Assembly (NCBI RefSeq): GCF_004296575.1
Contig: NZ_SAYT01000007.1
Location: 496,001 to 560,000 of the forward strand
Length of the DNA stretch: 64,000 nucleotides
Direction: 5' to 3'
Source of the DNA: Dyella amyloliquefaciens
Lineage (GTDB): Bacteria; Pseudomonadota; Gammaproteobacteria; Xanthomonadales; Rhodanobacteraceae
A program made the position numbers and the translations under genes. The notes beneath the pieces are model-generated. The model saw only the letters and a program-made list of their open reading frames with translations. It was not told the DNA's origin and did not search any database. Positions 55,488 through 64,000 of this stretch are shown in pieces. Each line of letters opens with the position of its first letter. Within the stretch, counting starts at the first letter, position 1.

Positions 55488-56927
55488 ATGCCGAATCTCA
55501 ATGACATTCTGATCCTGTTGCCAGAGCTGTACCTGGTGGCGGCCGCGTGCTTGCTGCTGCTGCTGGACGCCTTCATGAAGGCCGAACAGCGCCCGCTGCT
55601 GCACTGGCTCTCCATCGCCGTGCTGCTGGTGGCCATCTACCTCGTGGTGGGCGGCCAGCCGAGCCAGCCGGTGACCGCCTTCGGCGGCATGTTCGTGCGC
55701 GATGGCGTGTCCGAAGTCCTCAAGGTCTTCGCGCTGCTGTGCACGGCCCTGGTGTTCGTCTACGCCAAGCCCTACCTGACGGATCGCAAGCTGTTCGTCG
55801 GCGAGTACTACACGCTGTCGATCTTCGCGGTCATCGGCATCATGCTGCTGGTTTCGGCCGGCAACCTGCTGACCGTGTACCTGGGCCTGGAGCAGCTGAC
55901 GCTGTCGTCCTACGCGCTGGTCGCGCTGAACCGCGATTCGCGCCTGTCCTCGGAAGCGGCCATCAAGTACTTCGTGCTGGGTGCGTTGGCCTCGGGCATG
56001 CTGCTGTACGGCATGTCGATGGTGTACGGCGCCACCGGTACGCTGGACCTGGCCCGCCTGCACCTGGCCGCCGGCCACACGGGCATGCCGCACCTGCTGG
56101 TGTTCGGCCTGATCTTCATGATCGTGGGTATTGCCTTCAAGCTGGGCGCGGCGCCGTTCCACATGTGGATTCCGGACGTTTACCAGGGCTCCCCGACGGC
56201 CGTCACCATCTTCATCGGCTCCGCCCCGAAGCTGGCGGCGTTCGGCATGGCCTACCGCCTGCTGGAGTCCGGCCTGGGTGACCTGTCACAGCACTGGCAG
56301 CTGATGCTGGCCTGCCTGGCCGTGCTGTCGCTGGCGATCGGCAACATCGTGGCCATCGTGCAGACCAACCTGAAGCGCCTGCTCGCGTACTCGACGATCT
56401 CGCACATGGGTTACCTGCTGCTGGGCCTGGTCAACGCCGGTCCCGAGGGTTATGCCGCTGCGCTGTTCTACGCGATCAGCTACGCGCTGATGGGCACCGC
56501 GGCCTTTGGCATCATCCTGGCGCTGGCCCGTGCGGGTTTCGAGTGCGAAGAGATCGACGATCTCAAGGGCCTCAACCAGCGTTCGCCGTGGGCTGCGTTC
56601 CTGATGATGCTGGTGATGTTCTCGCTGGCCGGCGTGCCGCCGCTGTTTGGCTTCTTTGCCAAGCTGCTGGTGCTGCAGGCCGCCATCCATGCCGGGTTCC
56701 TGTGGCTGGCCATTGTGGGCGCCGTGTTCGCCATCATCGGCCTCTACTACTACCTGCGCGTGGTGAAGGTGATGTACTTCGACAAGCCGGTGGAAGGCAC
56801 CGAGATCCGCCTGCAGGGCGATGCTTCGGTCCGCCTGGTGTTGTCGTTGAACGTGCTGGCGCTGTTGGTGCTGGGCTTCGCCTGGGGCCCGCTGTTTGGC
56901 TGGTGCCAGCGCGTATTCGTGGGTTGA
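55488..56927 (+). CDS. nuoN: NADH-quinone oxidoreductase subunit N
   Basis: 479 aa. Proton-pumping subunit: LEQLTLSSYALVALNRDSRL, FKLGAAPFHMWIPDVYQGSP and YSTISHMGYLLLGLVN. Completes nuoA-N in canonical order and is followed at once by a strong terminator. Confidence 0.97.
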   Translation: MPNLNDILILLPELYLVAAACLLLLLDAFMKAEQRPLLHWLSIAVLLVAIYLVVGGQPSQPVTAFGGMFVRDGVSEVLKVFALLCTALVFVYAKPYLTDRKLFVGEYYTLSIFAVIGIMLLVSAGNLLTVYLGLEQLTLSSYALVALNRDSRLSSEAAIKYFVLGALASGMLLYGMSMVYGATGTLDLARLHLAAGHTGMPHLLVFGLIFMIVGIAFKLGAAPFHMWIPDVYQGSPTAVTIFIGSAPKLAAFGMAYRLLESGLGDLSQHWQLMLACLAVLSLAIGNIVAIVQTNLKRLLAYSTISHMGYLLLGLVNAGPEGYAAALFYAISYALMGTAAFGIILALARAGFECEEIDDLKGLNQRSPWAAFLMMLVMFSLAGVPPLFGFFAKLLVLQAAIHAGFLWLAIVGAVFAIIGLYYYLRVVKVMYFDKPVEGTEIRLQGDASVRLVLSLNVLALLVLGFAWGPLFGWCQRVFVG

Positions 56928-56931
56928 TGTG

Positions 56932-56965
56932 CATCGTGGCGGATTCGTCCGTCACGATGGTTTTT
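56932..56965 (+). terminator. UUCG-loop intrinsic terminator of the nuo operon
   Basis: CATCGTGGCGGA, loop TTCG, TCCGTCACGATG (56932-56959, one G-U pair), then GTTTTT. A 12-bp stem capped by a UUCG tetraloop directly after the nuoN stop. Confidence 0.88.
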
Positions 56966-56998
56966 GCTGAAGAACTGAAATTATTTCGCGAAATAGGC

Positions 56999-57027
56999 TT
57001 GCAAGAATTCGGCCATCTCGCTAATAT
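56999..57027 (+). promoter_or_regulatory. Promoter of initiator tRNA-Met
   Basis: TTGCAA (56999-57004), 17-nt spacer, TAATAT (57022-57027). The tRNA begins at 57041, so the primary transcript leader is only a few nt. Confidence 0.75.
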
Positions 57028-57040
57028 TTCCGGACTCTGA

Positions 57041-57117
57041 TGCGGGGTGGAGCAGTCTGGCAGCTCGTCGGGCTCATAACCCGAAGGTCGCAGGTTCGAA
57101 TCCTGCCCCCGCTACCA
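57041..57117 (+). tRNA. metY: Initiator tRNA-fMet(CAT)
   Basis: 77 nt with encoded CCA. Anticodon CAT flanked by the three consecutive G-C pairs of initiators (GTCGGGCTCATAACCCGAAG). The first acceptor pair is mismatched (T1/T72), as needed for formylation. T arm CAGGTTCGAATCCTG. It stands upstream of rimP-nusA-infB as metY does in E. coli. Confidence 0.95.
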
Positions 57118-57135
57118 GATCTTTCTTAGAACAAG

Positions 57136-57159
57136 AAAGCCTCCTCGTGAGGCTTTTTT
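57136..57159 (+). terminator. Terminator after tRNA-fMet
   Basis: AAAGCCTC, loop, GAGGCTTT, T-run (57136-57159). Confidence 0.85.
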
Positions 57160-57280
57160 GTTGGGCGCAAGGAAGCGTCGCACATATGTCACATGCCGCT
57201 TCGATGCTGGCTGTGCGGTGCCCCGGAAGAGTCTGGATGGGTCGGGACATCGGCGAGAACGCTCTTGTGAAAGAGCAGGG

Positions 57281-57306
57281 AATGGGCCGCTTGAGCCCAT
57301 TTTTTG
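57281..57306 (+). terminator. Second terminator/attenuator in the rimP leader
   Basis: AATGGGC, 7-nt loop, GCCCATT followed by TTTT (57281-57306), ending about 31 nt before the rimP ATG. A smaller hairpin, GCTCTT-GTGA-AAGAGC, precedes and abuts it (57271-57286), so the two compete for bases around 57281-57286, as in an attenuator. Regulation of rimP-nusA-infB by premature termination is plausible. Confidence 0.6.
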
Positions 57307-57336
57307 TTTCTGGCGACGGTAACGGTGGACGAGATC

Positions 57337-57855
57337 ATGGATACGCAGGCATTGGCGCAACGCTTCACCGAGGTTCTGGCCGATTTGGGGCTGGAATGCA
57401 TCGGCGTGGAGTTCTCCCCGTCGCAGGGGCAGAGTACCCTGCGTGTCTACATCGACGCCGAAGGGCGCGAAGTGACGGTGGACGATTGCGAAGCGGGCAG
57501 CCGCGAGCTGTCGGCGATGTTGGATGTGGAAGACCCGATTCCCGGCCATTACGTCCTGGAAGTGTCCTCCCCCGGCATTGACCGCCCGCTCTTCACTGCG
57601 GCGCAGTTTGCCAAGGTGGCCGGGAAGGAAGTGAAGATTCTGCTGAAGGCGCCGCTGGAAGGCCGGCGTCGTCTTCGCGGCAAGGTAACGGCGGTGGAAG
57701 GCGAACATATTTCGCTGGAAGCCGAAGGCAAGACCTTCGAGTTTGACCATGACGCGGTGGAAAGCGCGCGCGTGGTGCCTGACTGGGTGGCGCTCGGTTA
57801 TGCGCCCCAGCCCAAGCCCGGCAAGGGTCCGGCCAAGAAGTCGTCAAAGAACTAA
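57337..57855 (+). CDS. rimP: Ribosome maturation factor RimP
   Basis: 172 aa from ATG 57337 ([20 protein letters not shown]); GTG 57325 and a TTG at 57304 are in frame but the latter lies in the terminator T-run. [13 protein letters not shown]-type motif ([18 protein letters not shown]) and the C-terminal SH3-like barrel ([17 protein letters not shown]) identify RimP, needed for 30S assembly. A basic [13 protein letters not shown] tail is added. Confidence 0.95.
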   Translation: MDTQALAQRFTEVLADLGLECIGVEFSPSQGQSTLRVYIDAEGREVTVDDCEAGSRELSAMLDVEDPIPGHYVLEVSSPGIDRPLFTAAQFAKVAGKEVKILLKAPLEGRRRLRGKVTAVEGEHISLEAEGKTFEFDHDAVESARVVPDWVALGYAPQPKPGKGPAKKSSKN

Positions 57856-57903
57856 ACCATTCGAAACCGATCGGACGCCTGTGGTGTCTACGGAGTTGCT
57901 GCA

Positions 57904-59409
57904 ATGAGCAAAGAACTTTTGCTGGTGGTTGACGCGGTTGCCAATGAAAAGGGCGTATCGCGTGAAGTGATTTTCCAGGCCATGGAAGCGGCGCTCGCGT
58001 CCGCGGCCAAGAAGCGCTATCCGGACGAGGATCCGGATATCCGCGTGAGCATCGATCGTCACACCGGCGACTACGAGACTTTCCGTCGCTGGGAAGTCAT
58101 CGCCGACGACGGTGAGATGGAATCCCCGTACCACCAGGTGCGCCTGATGGACGCCGTCGACGAGCGCGAAGACGCGCAGGTCGGCGAGTACGTCGAACAG
58201 CAGATCGAGAACGCCGAGTTCGGCCGCATCGCGGCGCAGGCCGCCAAGCAGGTGATCGTGCAGCGCGTTCGCGAAGCCGAGCGCCAGCAGGTGGTCGACG
58301 CGTTCCAGGAGCGCGTGGGCGAGCTGGTCACCGGCATCGTCAAGCGCGTCGAGCGCGGCAACGTCTATCTGGACCTGGGCGGCAACGCCGAAGCCTTCAT
58401 CCCGCGCGACAAGACGATTCCGCGTGAGTCGGCCCGCGTCGGCGACCGCGTCCGCGGTTACCTGTACGAAGTGCGTTCCGAAGCCCGTGGCCCGCAGCTG
58501 TTCGTGTCGCGTGCCGCGCCGGAGTTCATGATCGAGCTGTTCAAGCTCGAAGTGCCGGAAGTCGGCCAGGGCCTGGTCGAGATCAAGGGCTGCGCCCGCG
58601 ATCCGGGCGATCGCGCCAAGATCGCCGTGGTGGCCCACGACACGCGCACCGATCCCATCGGCGCCTGCATTGGCATGCGCGGTTCGCGCGTGCAGGCCGT
58701 GTCCAACGAGCTCAACGGCGAGCGCGTCGACATCATCCTGTGGCATGAAAACCAGGCCCAGTACGTCATCAACGCGATGGCGCCGGCGGAAGTGCAGTCC
58801 ATCATCATGGACGAGGAAAAGCACTCCATGGACATCGCCGTGGCTGAGGACAAGCTGTCCCAGGCCATCGGTCGCGGTGGCCAGAACGTGCGCCTCGCCA
58901 GCAAGCTCACCGGCTGGCAGCTCAACGTGATGACGCAGGACCAGGTCGCCGCCAAGAGCGAGGCCGAGCAGGAATCCGCCCGCCAGCTGTTCATGGACAA
59001 GCTGGAAGTGGACCAGGAGATCGCCAACATCCTCGTGCAGGAAGGCTTCTCCAGCGTCGAGGAAATTGCCTACGTGCCCAGCGCCGAGCTGCTGGCGGTC
59101 GAAGGCTTCGACGAGGACATCGTCGAAGAACTGCGCGCCCGCGCCCGCGACGCGCTGCTGACCGAGGCACTGGCGGTAGAGGAGAGCATCGACGAGCACC
59201 AGCCGTCGGAAGAGCTCCTGCAGCTGCCGGGCATGGACGAAGCCACGGCGTACGCGCTGGCGGCTCGTGAAGTAGTGACGGTGGACGATCTGGGTGACCT
59301 CGCGGTCGACGACCTGATCGACATCGATGGCATGAACGAAGATCGCGCTGCGGCGCTGATCATGGCTGCACGCGCGCCGATGATCGAGCGTCTGGAGAAG
59401 GGTGGCTAA
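57904..59409 (+). CDS. nusA: Transcription termination/antitermination protein NusA
   Basis: 501 aa. NTD (about 1-125), S1 domain ([20 protein letters not shown] onward), KH1/KH2 ([40 protein letters not shown]) and two C-terminal acidic repeats ([40 protein letters not shown]). Full E. coli architecture. Associates with RNA polymerase and with hairpins such as those in this operon's leader. Confidence 0.97.
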   Translation: MSKELLLVVDAVANEKGVSREVIFQAMEAALASAAKKRYPDEDPDIRVSIDRHTGDYETFRRWEVIADDGEMESPYHQVRLMDAVDEREDAQVGEYVEQQIENAEFGRIAAQAAKQVIVQRVREAERQQVVDAFQERVGELVTGIVKRVERGNVYLDLGGNAEAFIPRDKTIPRESARVGDRVRGYLYEVRSEARGPQLFVSRAAPEFMIELFKLEVPEVGQGLVEIKGCARDPGDRAKIAVVAHDTRTDPIGACIGMRGSRVQAVSNELNGERVDIILWHENQAQYVINAMAPAEVQSIIMDEEKHSMDIAVAEDKLSQAIGRGGQNVRLASKLTGWQLNVMTQDQVAAKSEAEQESARQLFMDKLEVDQEIANILVQEGFSSVEEIAYVPSAELLAVEGFDEDIVEELRARARDALLTEALAVEESIDEHQPSEELLQLPGMDEATAYALAAREVVTVDDLGDLAVDDLIDIDGMNEDRAAALIMAARAPMIERLEKGG

Positions 59410-59533
59410 CCGCGCGCGGTAGCGTCCTGGATGGGCGCGCCGAGGAAGGCTGAAACGCCTTCCACCAGGGATGGGGGTGGCCGTGCGGAACTGACTGCAT
59501 GGCCTAGCGCGGGAACGGCGGAGAAAGAACACG

Positions 59534-62410
59534 ATGTCGGACGTAACGATCAAACAACTCGCCAAGGTACTTGGCATGCCGGTGGACAAGCTGCTCGGAC
59601 AGCTGGCCGAGGCCGGTATGAAATTCTCCGATCCGGAGCAGATCATCAGCAGCACCGAGAAGGTGAAGCTGCTCGGCTTCCTGCGCCGAACCCACGGCAA
59701 GAGCGAACTCAACGCCGCCGAGGCGGAGGACAGCTCGCCTCGCCAGATCACGCTCAAGCGCCGCAAGGTGAGTGAGCTGAAGGTGGCCACGCCTGGCGCC
59801 CGCGGCGCCGCTGGCGCCAAGACGGTGAACGTCGAGGTCCGCGCCAAGCGTACCTACGTCAAGCGCAGCGTCATCGCCGAGGAAGCCGGCAGCGACGTCG
59901 AGCGTGAAGACGCCGTGCGCAAGCTGCAGGAATCGCAGCAGCAGCGCGATCACGAGGAAACCGAGCGCCTGGAAGCGGATCGCCGCCGCCAGGAAGAAGC
60001 GCATCAGCGTGAAGCCGAAGCACAGCGCCAGCGCGAAGCCGAGGAAGAGCAGCGCCGTCAGCAGCAGGCCGCCGAGGCCGAAGCCGCCGCGCGTGCGCAC
60101 GAGCAGGCACAGCGTACCGCTGCTCCGGAAGCCGCTGCTCCCGAGCCGGTGGAAGCGCCGGTCGAAGCATCCGAGAAGCCCGCGGCTGCGGCTGCGGCTG
60201 CGGCTGCGGCCGCCGAGCCGGTGGTGCAGCGCATTGACCACAGTTCGCTCGGCATGATCGTGCCGACCATTCACGAGCCGCGTCGTCGCGAGAAGAAGGT
60301 CGTCATTACGCCGGCCCCCGCGGCATCGAAGACTGCCCCGGCGGCGAAGCCCGCCCCGGGCGCAGCGCCGGCTGCCAACCGGCCAGGTCAGCCTGCTGCG
60401 GGTGCTGCCGCGCCTGCCGCTGGCGCGGCTGGCGACAGCCGCAACAAGGCTCGCCATGGTCGCGACCGTGACGACACGCCGGGTGGCAAGCGTTTTGCCG
60501 CGGGCGAACTGCATCTGAGCGATGCCGATCGCGCGCGCCGTTCCAACAACAAGCGTGGCAAGCCTGGCAAGGGTCCGCATCGCGATGCACCGCGTGGTGG
60601 CTCGCCGGCCTCCAGCGGTCCGCATGGTTTCACCCGTCCGACCGCCGCCGTGGTGCGTGAGGTCGTGATCGGTGACAACAACGTCGTTGCCGATCTTGCG
60701 AACAAGATGGCGGTGAAGGGTTCGGAAGTGGTCAAGGCCCTCTTCAAGATGGGCGTGATGGCCACCATCAACCAGACCATCGATCACGACACCGCGGTGC
60801 TGGTGGTCGAAGAGCTGGGTCACACTCCGGTGGCGGTGAGCGAGAACAACGCCGAGGCTGCGCTGGCTGCCCACACGCAGAACGCGGAGCTGGAAGGCGA
60901 GAAGAAGCCGCGTCCGCCGGTGGTCACCATCATGGGCCACGTCGACCACGGCAAGACCTCGACGCTCGACTACATCCGCCGCACCAAGGTGGCCTCGGGT
61001 GAAGCCGGCGGCATCACCCAGCACATCGGTGCGTACCACGTGGAAACGCCCAAGGGCGTCATCACGTTCCTGGATACCCCGGGCCACGCGGCGTTCACGT
61101 CGATGCGTGCCCGCGGCGCCCAGTCCACCGATATCGTGGTGCTGGTGGTCGCGGCCGACGACGGCGTGATGCCGCAGACGGCGGAAGCCGTGCAGCATGC
61201 GCGCGCCGCCAAGGTGCCGCTCATCGTTGCGCTCAACAAGATGGACAAGTCCGACGCCAATCCGGACCACGTCAAGCAGGGCCTCGGCAATCTGGAAGTG
61301 ATTCCGGAAGAGTGGGGTGGTGACACGCCGTTCATCCCGATCTCGGCCAAGACCGGCATGGGCATCGACGACCTGCTCGACGCGATCCTGGTGCAGGCCG
61401 AAGTGATGGAGCTGACCGCCGTCGAAGACGGCCCGGCATCCGGTGTGGTGATCGAATCGAGCCTGGATCGCGGTCGCGGCCCGGTGGCGACGGTGCTGGT
61501 GCAGCAGGGCACGCTCAAGCGCGGCGACTTCGTCGTCTGCGGTATCGAGTATGGCCGCATGCGTGCGCTGATCGACGAGAGTGGCAAGACCGTGCAGGAA
61601 GCCGGTCCGTCCATTCCTGTGCAGGTGCTGGGTCTGTCCGGCGTGCCGGAATCGGGTGACGACTTCGTGGTCGTCGCTGACGAGCGCCTTGCCCGTGAAG
61701 TGGCCGCGGAGCGTCAGCTCAAGCGCCGCGAGACGCGCATGGTCAGCAAGGCCAACCGCCTTGAAGACATCATGGCCCAGATGGGTCAGGGCCAGCAGCA
61801 GACGCTCAACATCCTGGTCAAGGCCGACGTGCAGGGTTCGGTGCAGGCGCTGCGTGAGTCGCTCAGCCAGATCGGCAACGAAAACGTGAAGGTCAACGTG
61901 ATTGCAGCCGGCGTCGGCGGCATTACCGAGTCCGACGCGACGCTCGCCGCCGCTTCCAAGGCGCTGGTGATCGGCTTCAACGTCCGTGCTGACGCCTCGG
62001 CACGCAAGGTGATCGATACCTCGGGCCTCGACGTCCGTTACTTCTCGATCATCTACGACGTGATCGACCAGGTGAAGCAGGCTGCGTCCGGTCTGCTGGG
62101 CAAGGAAGTGCGCGAAGAGATCATCGGCATCGCCCAGGTGCGCGAAGTCTTCCGCAGCTCCAAGTTCGGCGCGGTGGCCGGTTGCATGGTCACCGAAGGC
62201 ACGGTCAAGCGCAGCAAGCCGATCCGCGTGCTCCGCGACAACACCGTGGTCTTCCAGGGCGAACTGGAATCGCTGCGTCGCTTCAAGGACCTCGTCGACG
62301 AAGTGCGTAACGGTATGGAATGCGGTATCGCCGTGAAGCAGTACAACGACGTCAAGGTCGGCGACCAGATCGAGTGCTTCGAGCGTATCGAGGTTGCCCG
62401 CACGCTGTAA
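59534..62410 (+). CDS. infB: Translation initiation factor IF-2
   Basis: 958 aa. IF2_N fold at 1-60 ([20 protein letters not shown]), then a long charged and Ala/Pro-rich region (about 60-390) with a probable coiled coil and a poly-Ala run. The G domain has GHVDHGKT (468-475), DTPGHAAF and NKMDK, followed by domains II-IV. It delivers fMet-tRNA to the 30S subunit; the initiator tRNA gene lies 2.4 kb upstream. Longer than E. coli IF-2 (890 aa) because of the N-terminal linker. Confidence 0.97.
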   Translation: MSDVTIKQLAKVLGMPVDKLLGQLAEAGMKFSDPEQIISSTEKVKLLGFLRRTHGKSELNAAEAEDSSPRQITLKRRKVSELKVATPGARGAAGAKTVNVEVRAKRTYVKRSVIAEEAGSDVEREDAVRKLQESQQQRDHEETERLEADRRRQEEAHQREAEAQRQREAEEEQRRQQQAAEAEAAARAHEQAQRTAAPEAAAPEPVEAPVEASEKPAAAAAAAAAAAEPVVQRIDHSSLGMIVPTIHEPRRREKKVVITPAPAASKTAPAAKPAPGAAPAANRPGQPAAGAAAPAAGAAGDSRNKARHGRDRDDTPGGKRFAAGELHLSDADRARRSNNKRGKPGKGPHRDAPRGGSPASSGPHGFTRPTAAVVREVVIGDNNVVADLANKMAVKGSEVVKALFKMGVMATINQTIDHDTAVLVVEELGHTPVAVSENNAEAALAAHTQNAELEGEKKPRPPVVTIMGHVDHGKTSTLDYIRRTKVASGEAGGITQHIGAYHVETPKGVITFLDTPGHAAFTSMRARGAQSTDIVVLVVAADDGVMPQTAEAVQHARAAKVPLIVALNKMDKSDANPDHVKQGLGNLEVIPEEWGGDTPFIPISAKTGMGIDDLLDAILVQAEVMELTAVEDGPASGVVIESSLDRGRGPVATVLVQQGTLKRGDFVVCGIEYGRMRALIDESGKTVQEAGPSIPVQVLGLSGVPESGDDFVVVADERLAREVAAERQLKRRETRMVSKANRLEDIMAQMGQGQQQTLNILVKADVQGSVQALRESLSQIGNENVKVNVIAAGVGGITESDATLAAASKALVIGFNVRADASARKVIDTSGLDVRYFSIIYDVIDQVKQAASGLLGKEVREEIIGIAQVREVFRSSKFGAVAGCMVTEGTVKRSKPIRVLRDNTVVFQGELESLRRFKDLVDEVRNGMECGIAVKQYNDVKVGDQIECFERIEVARTL
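60182..60211 (+). repeat. GCGGCT hexanucleotide repeat coding poly-Ala in infB
   Basis: Four exact GCGGCT units followed by one GCGGCC (60182-60211), encoding Ala residues in the IF-2 linker. Replication slippage could change its length in steps of two residues without a frameshift. Confidence 0.75.
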
Positions 62411-62466
62411 CAAGGGACGGGGAGCGAGTAGCGAGGGCGCGAAAACTCCACGTCTGGCAAGTTCTC

Positions 62467-62500
62467 GAAGCCCGGGCAGCTTTGTCCGGGCTTCGTTTTT
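62467..62500 (+). terminator. Terminator between infB and rbfA
   Basis: GAAGCCCGGG, 8-nt loop, CCCGGGCTTC-type partner (CCGGGCTTC) ending at 62494, then GTTTTT. It separates infB from rbfA-truB. Confidence 0.82.
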
Positions 62501-62569
62501 CTACGTAAACTGCGACATTGGCGCCCTCGCCATGTGTCTCTCGTCCCCGTGACGACGAAGGAGTTACCC

Positions 62570-62965
62570 ATGCCCTCACGCGACTTCAAACGTACCGACC
62601 GCGTCGGCGCCGAGCTGCGCCGCGAAATTGGCCTGCTGGTCCATGCTGCCGTGCGCGATCACGGGTTGCCGTCGGTGAGCGTGTCCGATGTGGAGGTCAC
62701 CCGCGATCTGGACTGGGCCACCGTCTGGGTCACCGCGCTGCAGCCGGAACGCTCCCTGGAGGCCGTCAAGGCGCTCAAGGAGCTGGCCGTCGAGTTCCGC
62801 CGCGAGCTGTCGCGCAGCATGCGACTGCGCCGGGTGCCGGAGCTGCGCTTCAAGTACGACGACTCGGTCGACAAGGGCGAGCGCATCGAAACGCTGCTGC
62901 GCCAGGACAGCGAGCGTAACCCGGCGCCGTCCACGGACGCTGCCGAGGACGCTGCCGAGGACTGA
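62570..62965 (+). CDS. rbfA: 30S ribosome-binding factor RbfA
   Basis: 131 aa from ATG 62570 with AAGGAG 8 nt upstream; an in-frame upstream extension is less likely. RTDRVGAELRREIGLLVHAA, VTRDLDWATVWVTAL and LRRVPELRFKYDDSVDKGER are the KH-like fold blocks. Acidic, repetitive C terminus (two AAED units). Late 30S maturation factor working near 16S helix 1. Confidence 0.95.
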   Translation: MPSRDFKRTDRVGAELRREIGLLVHAAVRDHGLPSVSVSDVEVTRDLDWATVWVTALQPERSLEAVKALKELAVEFRRELSRSMRLRRVPELRFKYDDSVDKGERIETLLRQDSERNPAPSTDAAEDAAED

Positions 62966-63029
62966 GGCGTGTCTATCGTAACGGGGTGGCCCGTGTCGCT
63001 CGGGCAGGGCGGCGGGGCCGCATGACCTC

Positions 63030-63977
63030 ATGAGCAAGAAGAAAAGCCACATCCGTTTTCGCGACCTGCACGGCATCGTCCTGCTGGACAAGCCCTTGGG
63101 CTTGAGTTCGAACGAAGCCCTGCAGGTGGTTCGCAAAGGTATTTTTCGCGCGGAGAAGGGCGGCCATACCGGCGCGCTCGACCCGCTGGCCACCGGCCTG
63201 CTGCCTCTGTGCTTCGGCGAGGCCACCAAGCTCGCCGGCATGCTGCTGGGTTCCCGCAAGGCCTATCTGGCCGAGTGCAAGCTCGGCGCCACCACCAGCA
63301 CCGCCGATCTCGAAGGCGAGGTGGTCCAGGTTCGGCCGGTGCCTGAACTTGCCGAAGCGGCCATCGAGGCCGCCCTGGCCAAGCTGCGCGGGCGCATTAC
63401 CCAGGTGCCACCCGTGTATTCGGCCATCAAGCTCGACGGCGAGCCGCTCTACGTCAAGGCACGGCGCGGCGAGGCTGTGGACGTGCCCTCGCGTGAGGTG
63501 GACGTCTATCGGCTGGAGCTGGTCAGTCGCTCGGAGGACAGTCTCACCCTGTACGTCGAATGCGGTTCGGGCACTTACGTGCGCAGCCTGGCAGTCGACT
63601 TGGGAGAGGACCTGGGTTGCGGGGCCCACCTGACGGCGCTCCGTCGCCTCTGGGTGGACCCGTTCAGGGAGCCCGCCATGGTCACGGTCGAGCAGCTGCA
63701 GGCGGCGGCCGGGCAGGGTGATGACGCCTTGCTGGCGTTGCTGCTGCCGGTGTCGGCAGGCCTGGAGGGGCTGCCCGAGTTGAGGCTGGATGCCGAGCGC
63801 ACCCTGGCTGTCTCACAGGGGCAGCAGATTCCGGTCGATCCGGCGCTGTCGGGGCAGCACGCGGTGTTCGGCGAGGATGGCCGCTTGCTGATCCTGGGCG
63901 ACGCCGTGGACGGAAAACTGCGCATTGTGCGGGGCTTCAACCTGCCGCCGACCGGGCAGAATGCCGAATGTCCATGA
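63030..63977 (+). CDS. truB: tRNA pseudouridine(55) synthase TruB
   Basis: 315 aa. Makes pseudouridine 55 in the T loop of tRNAs. Catalytic D51 in GGHTGALDPLATGLLPLCFG; HGIVLLDKPLGLSSNEALQV at the N terminus; VPPVYSAIKLDGEPLYVKAR and CGSGTYVRSLAVDLGEDLG follow. C-terminal PUA-like domain present. Its last codons overlap the ATG of the next gene; E. coli has rpsO here. Confidence 0.97.
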   Translation: MSKKKSHIRFRDLHGIVLLDKPLGLSSNEALQVVRKGIFRAEKGGHTGALDPLATGLLPLCFGEATKLAGMLLGSRKAYLAECKLGATTSTADLEGEVVQVRPVPELAEAAIEAALAKLRGRITQVPPVYSAIKLDGEPLYVKARRGEAVDVPSREVDVYRLELVSRSEDSLTLYVECGSGTYVRSLAVDLGEDLGCGAHLTALRRLWVDPFREPAMVTVEQLQAAAGQGDDALLALLLPVSAGLEGLPELRLDAERTLAVSQGQQIPVDPALSGQHAVFGEDGRLLILGDAVDGKLRIVRGFNLPPTGQNAECP

Positions 63978-64000
63978 CGGTCTTGTTGTCATTGGGCTCC
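63974..64000 (+). CDS. 5' end of a gene, possibly folK; cut by the window edge
   Basis: ATG 63974 overlaps the truB TGA (ATGA); ATG 63968 is in frame. Only nine residues, MTVLLSLGS, are visible. They resemble the start of HPPK (FolK, typically VLLSLGSN), a folate pathway kinase, but this is too short to be sure. Confidence 0.3.

Noticed and set aside
56928-57041. A 37-codon open frame after nuoN
   Set aside because: It is made up of the terminator hairpin and the tRNA-fMet promoter, with no ribosome binding site and no similarity that I recognise.

Overview
This 64 kb window is chromosomal, GC-rich (estimated by eye) and almost entirely housekeeping. Gene content and order point to a gammaproteobacterium of the Xanthomonadales, most likely family Rhodanobacteraceae (Dyella/Luteibacter/Rhodanobacter-like). 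The clues are the comEC-exbB-exbD-msbA-lpxK block, a Kdo kinase next to a GT9 heptosyltransferase-like gene, the tRNA-Ser/ffs/dnaX/ebfC/recR block, an acpP-fabF-pabB-pabC-mltG-tmk-holB run with a nearby pilZ, and GTAG-type REP palindromes. The genus is inference. I saw no prophage, IS element, CRISPR array or rRNA.

Layout. (1) 1-5.2 kb: a complex II biogenesis island with ygfZ (partial, minus), a 55-aa SDHAF4-like assembly factor, sdhCDAB, sdhE and ygfX. (2) 5.3-13.6 kb: envelope export, with a single Lol permease plus LolD, ComEC, ExbB/ExbD, MsbA and LpxK. (3) 13.6-17.9 kb: a glycine-zipper envelope protein, DUF6165, a GT9 glycosyltransferase, Kdo kinase, an MBL hydrolase and a DinB protein. 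(4) 17.9-22.6 kb: tRNA-Ser, 4.5S RNA, dnaX, ebfC, recR, a GNAT, a HIT protein and an Slp-family lipoprotein. (5) 22.6-28.1 kb, minus strand: tgpA-like, DUF58, MoxR, a decayed GT-C glycosyltransferase remnant, a Maf/YceF pyrophosphatase and a small membrane protein. (6) 28.2-38.9 kb: yceD-rpmF-fabH-fabD-fabG-acpP-fabF-pabB-pabC-mltG-tmk-holB, in E. coli order but without plsX and cut by two intrinsic terminators. (7) 39.0-42.0 kb: a GT-C membrane glycosyltransferase and a PIG-L deacetylase lying between holB and pilZ. (8) 42.1-57.0 kb: the complete 14-gene nuoA-N operon ending in a UUCG-loop terminator. (9) 57.0-64.0 kb: initiator tRNA-Met, rimP, nusA, infB, rbfA, truB and the first codons of a possible folK.

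The main themes are respiration (complexes I and II with dedicated assembly factors), fatty acid and folate precursor synthesis, LPS core synthesis and export, and translation initiation/ribosome maturation. The observations I rate highest are the clustering of three complex II maturation factors around sdhCDAB, including a gene short enough to be missed; a strong promoter placed so that yceD would be translated from a leaderless or nearly leaderless mRNA; a perfect FNR-type palindrome in the fabH-fabD gap; a hairpin that sequesters the comEC ribosome binding site; the glycosyltransferase/deacetylase pair between holB and pilZ; and the GT-C pseudogene at 26.6 kb. I did not find a system I can call new with confidence.
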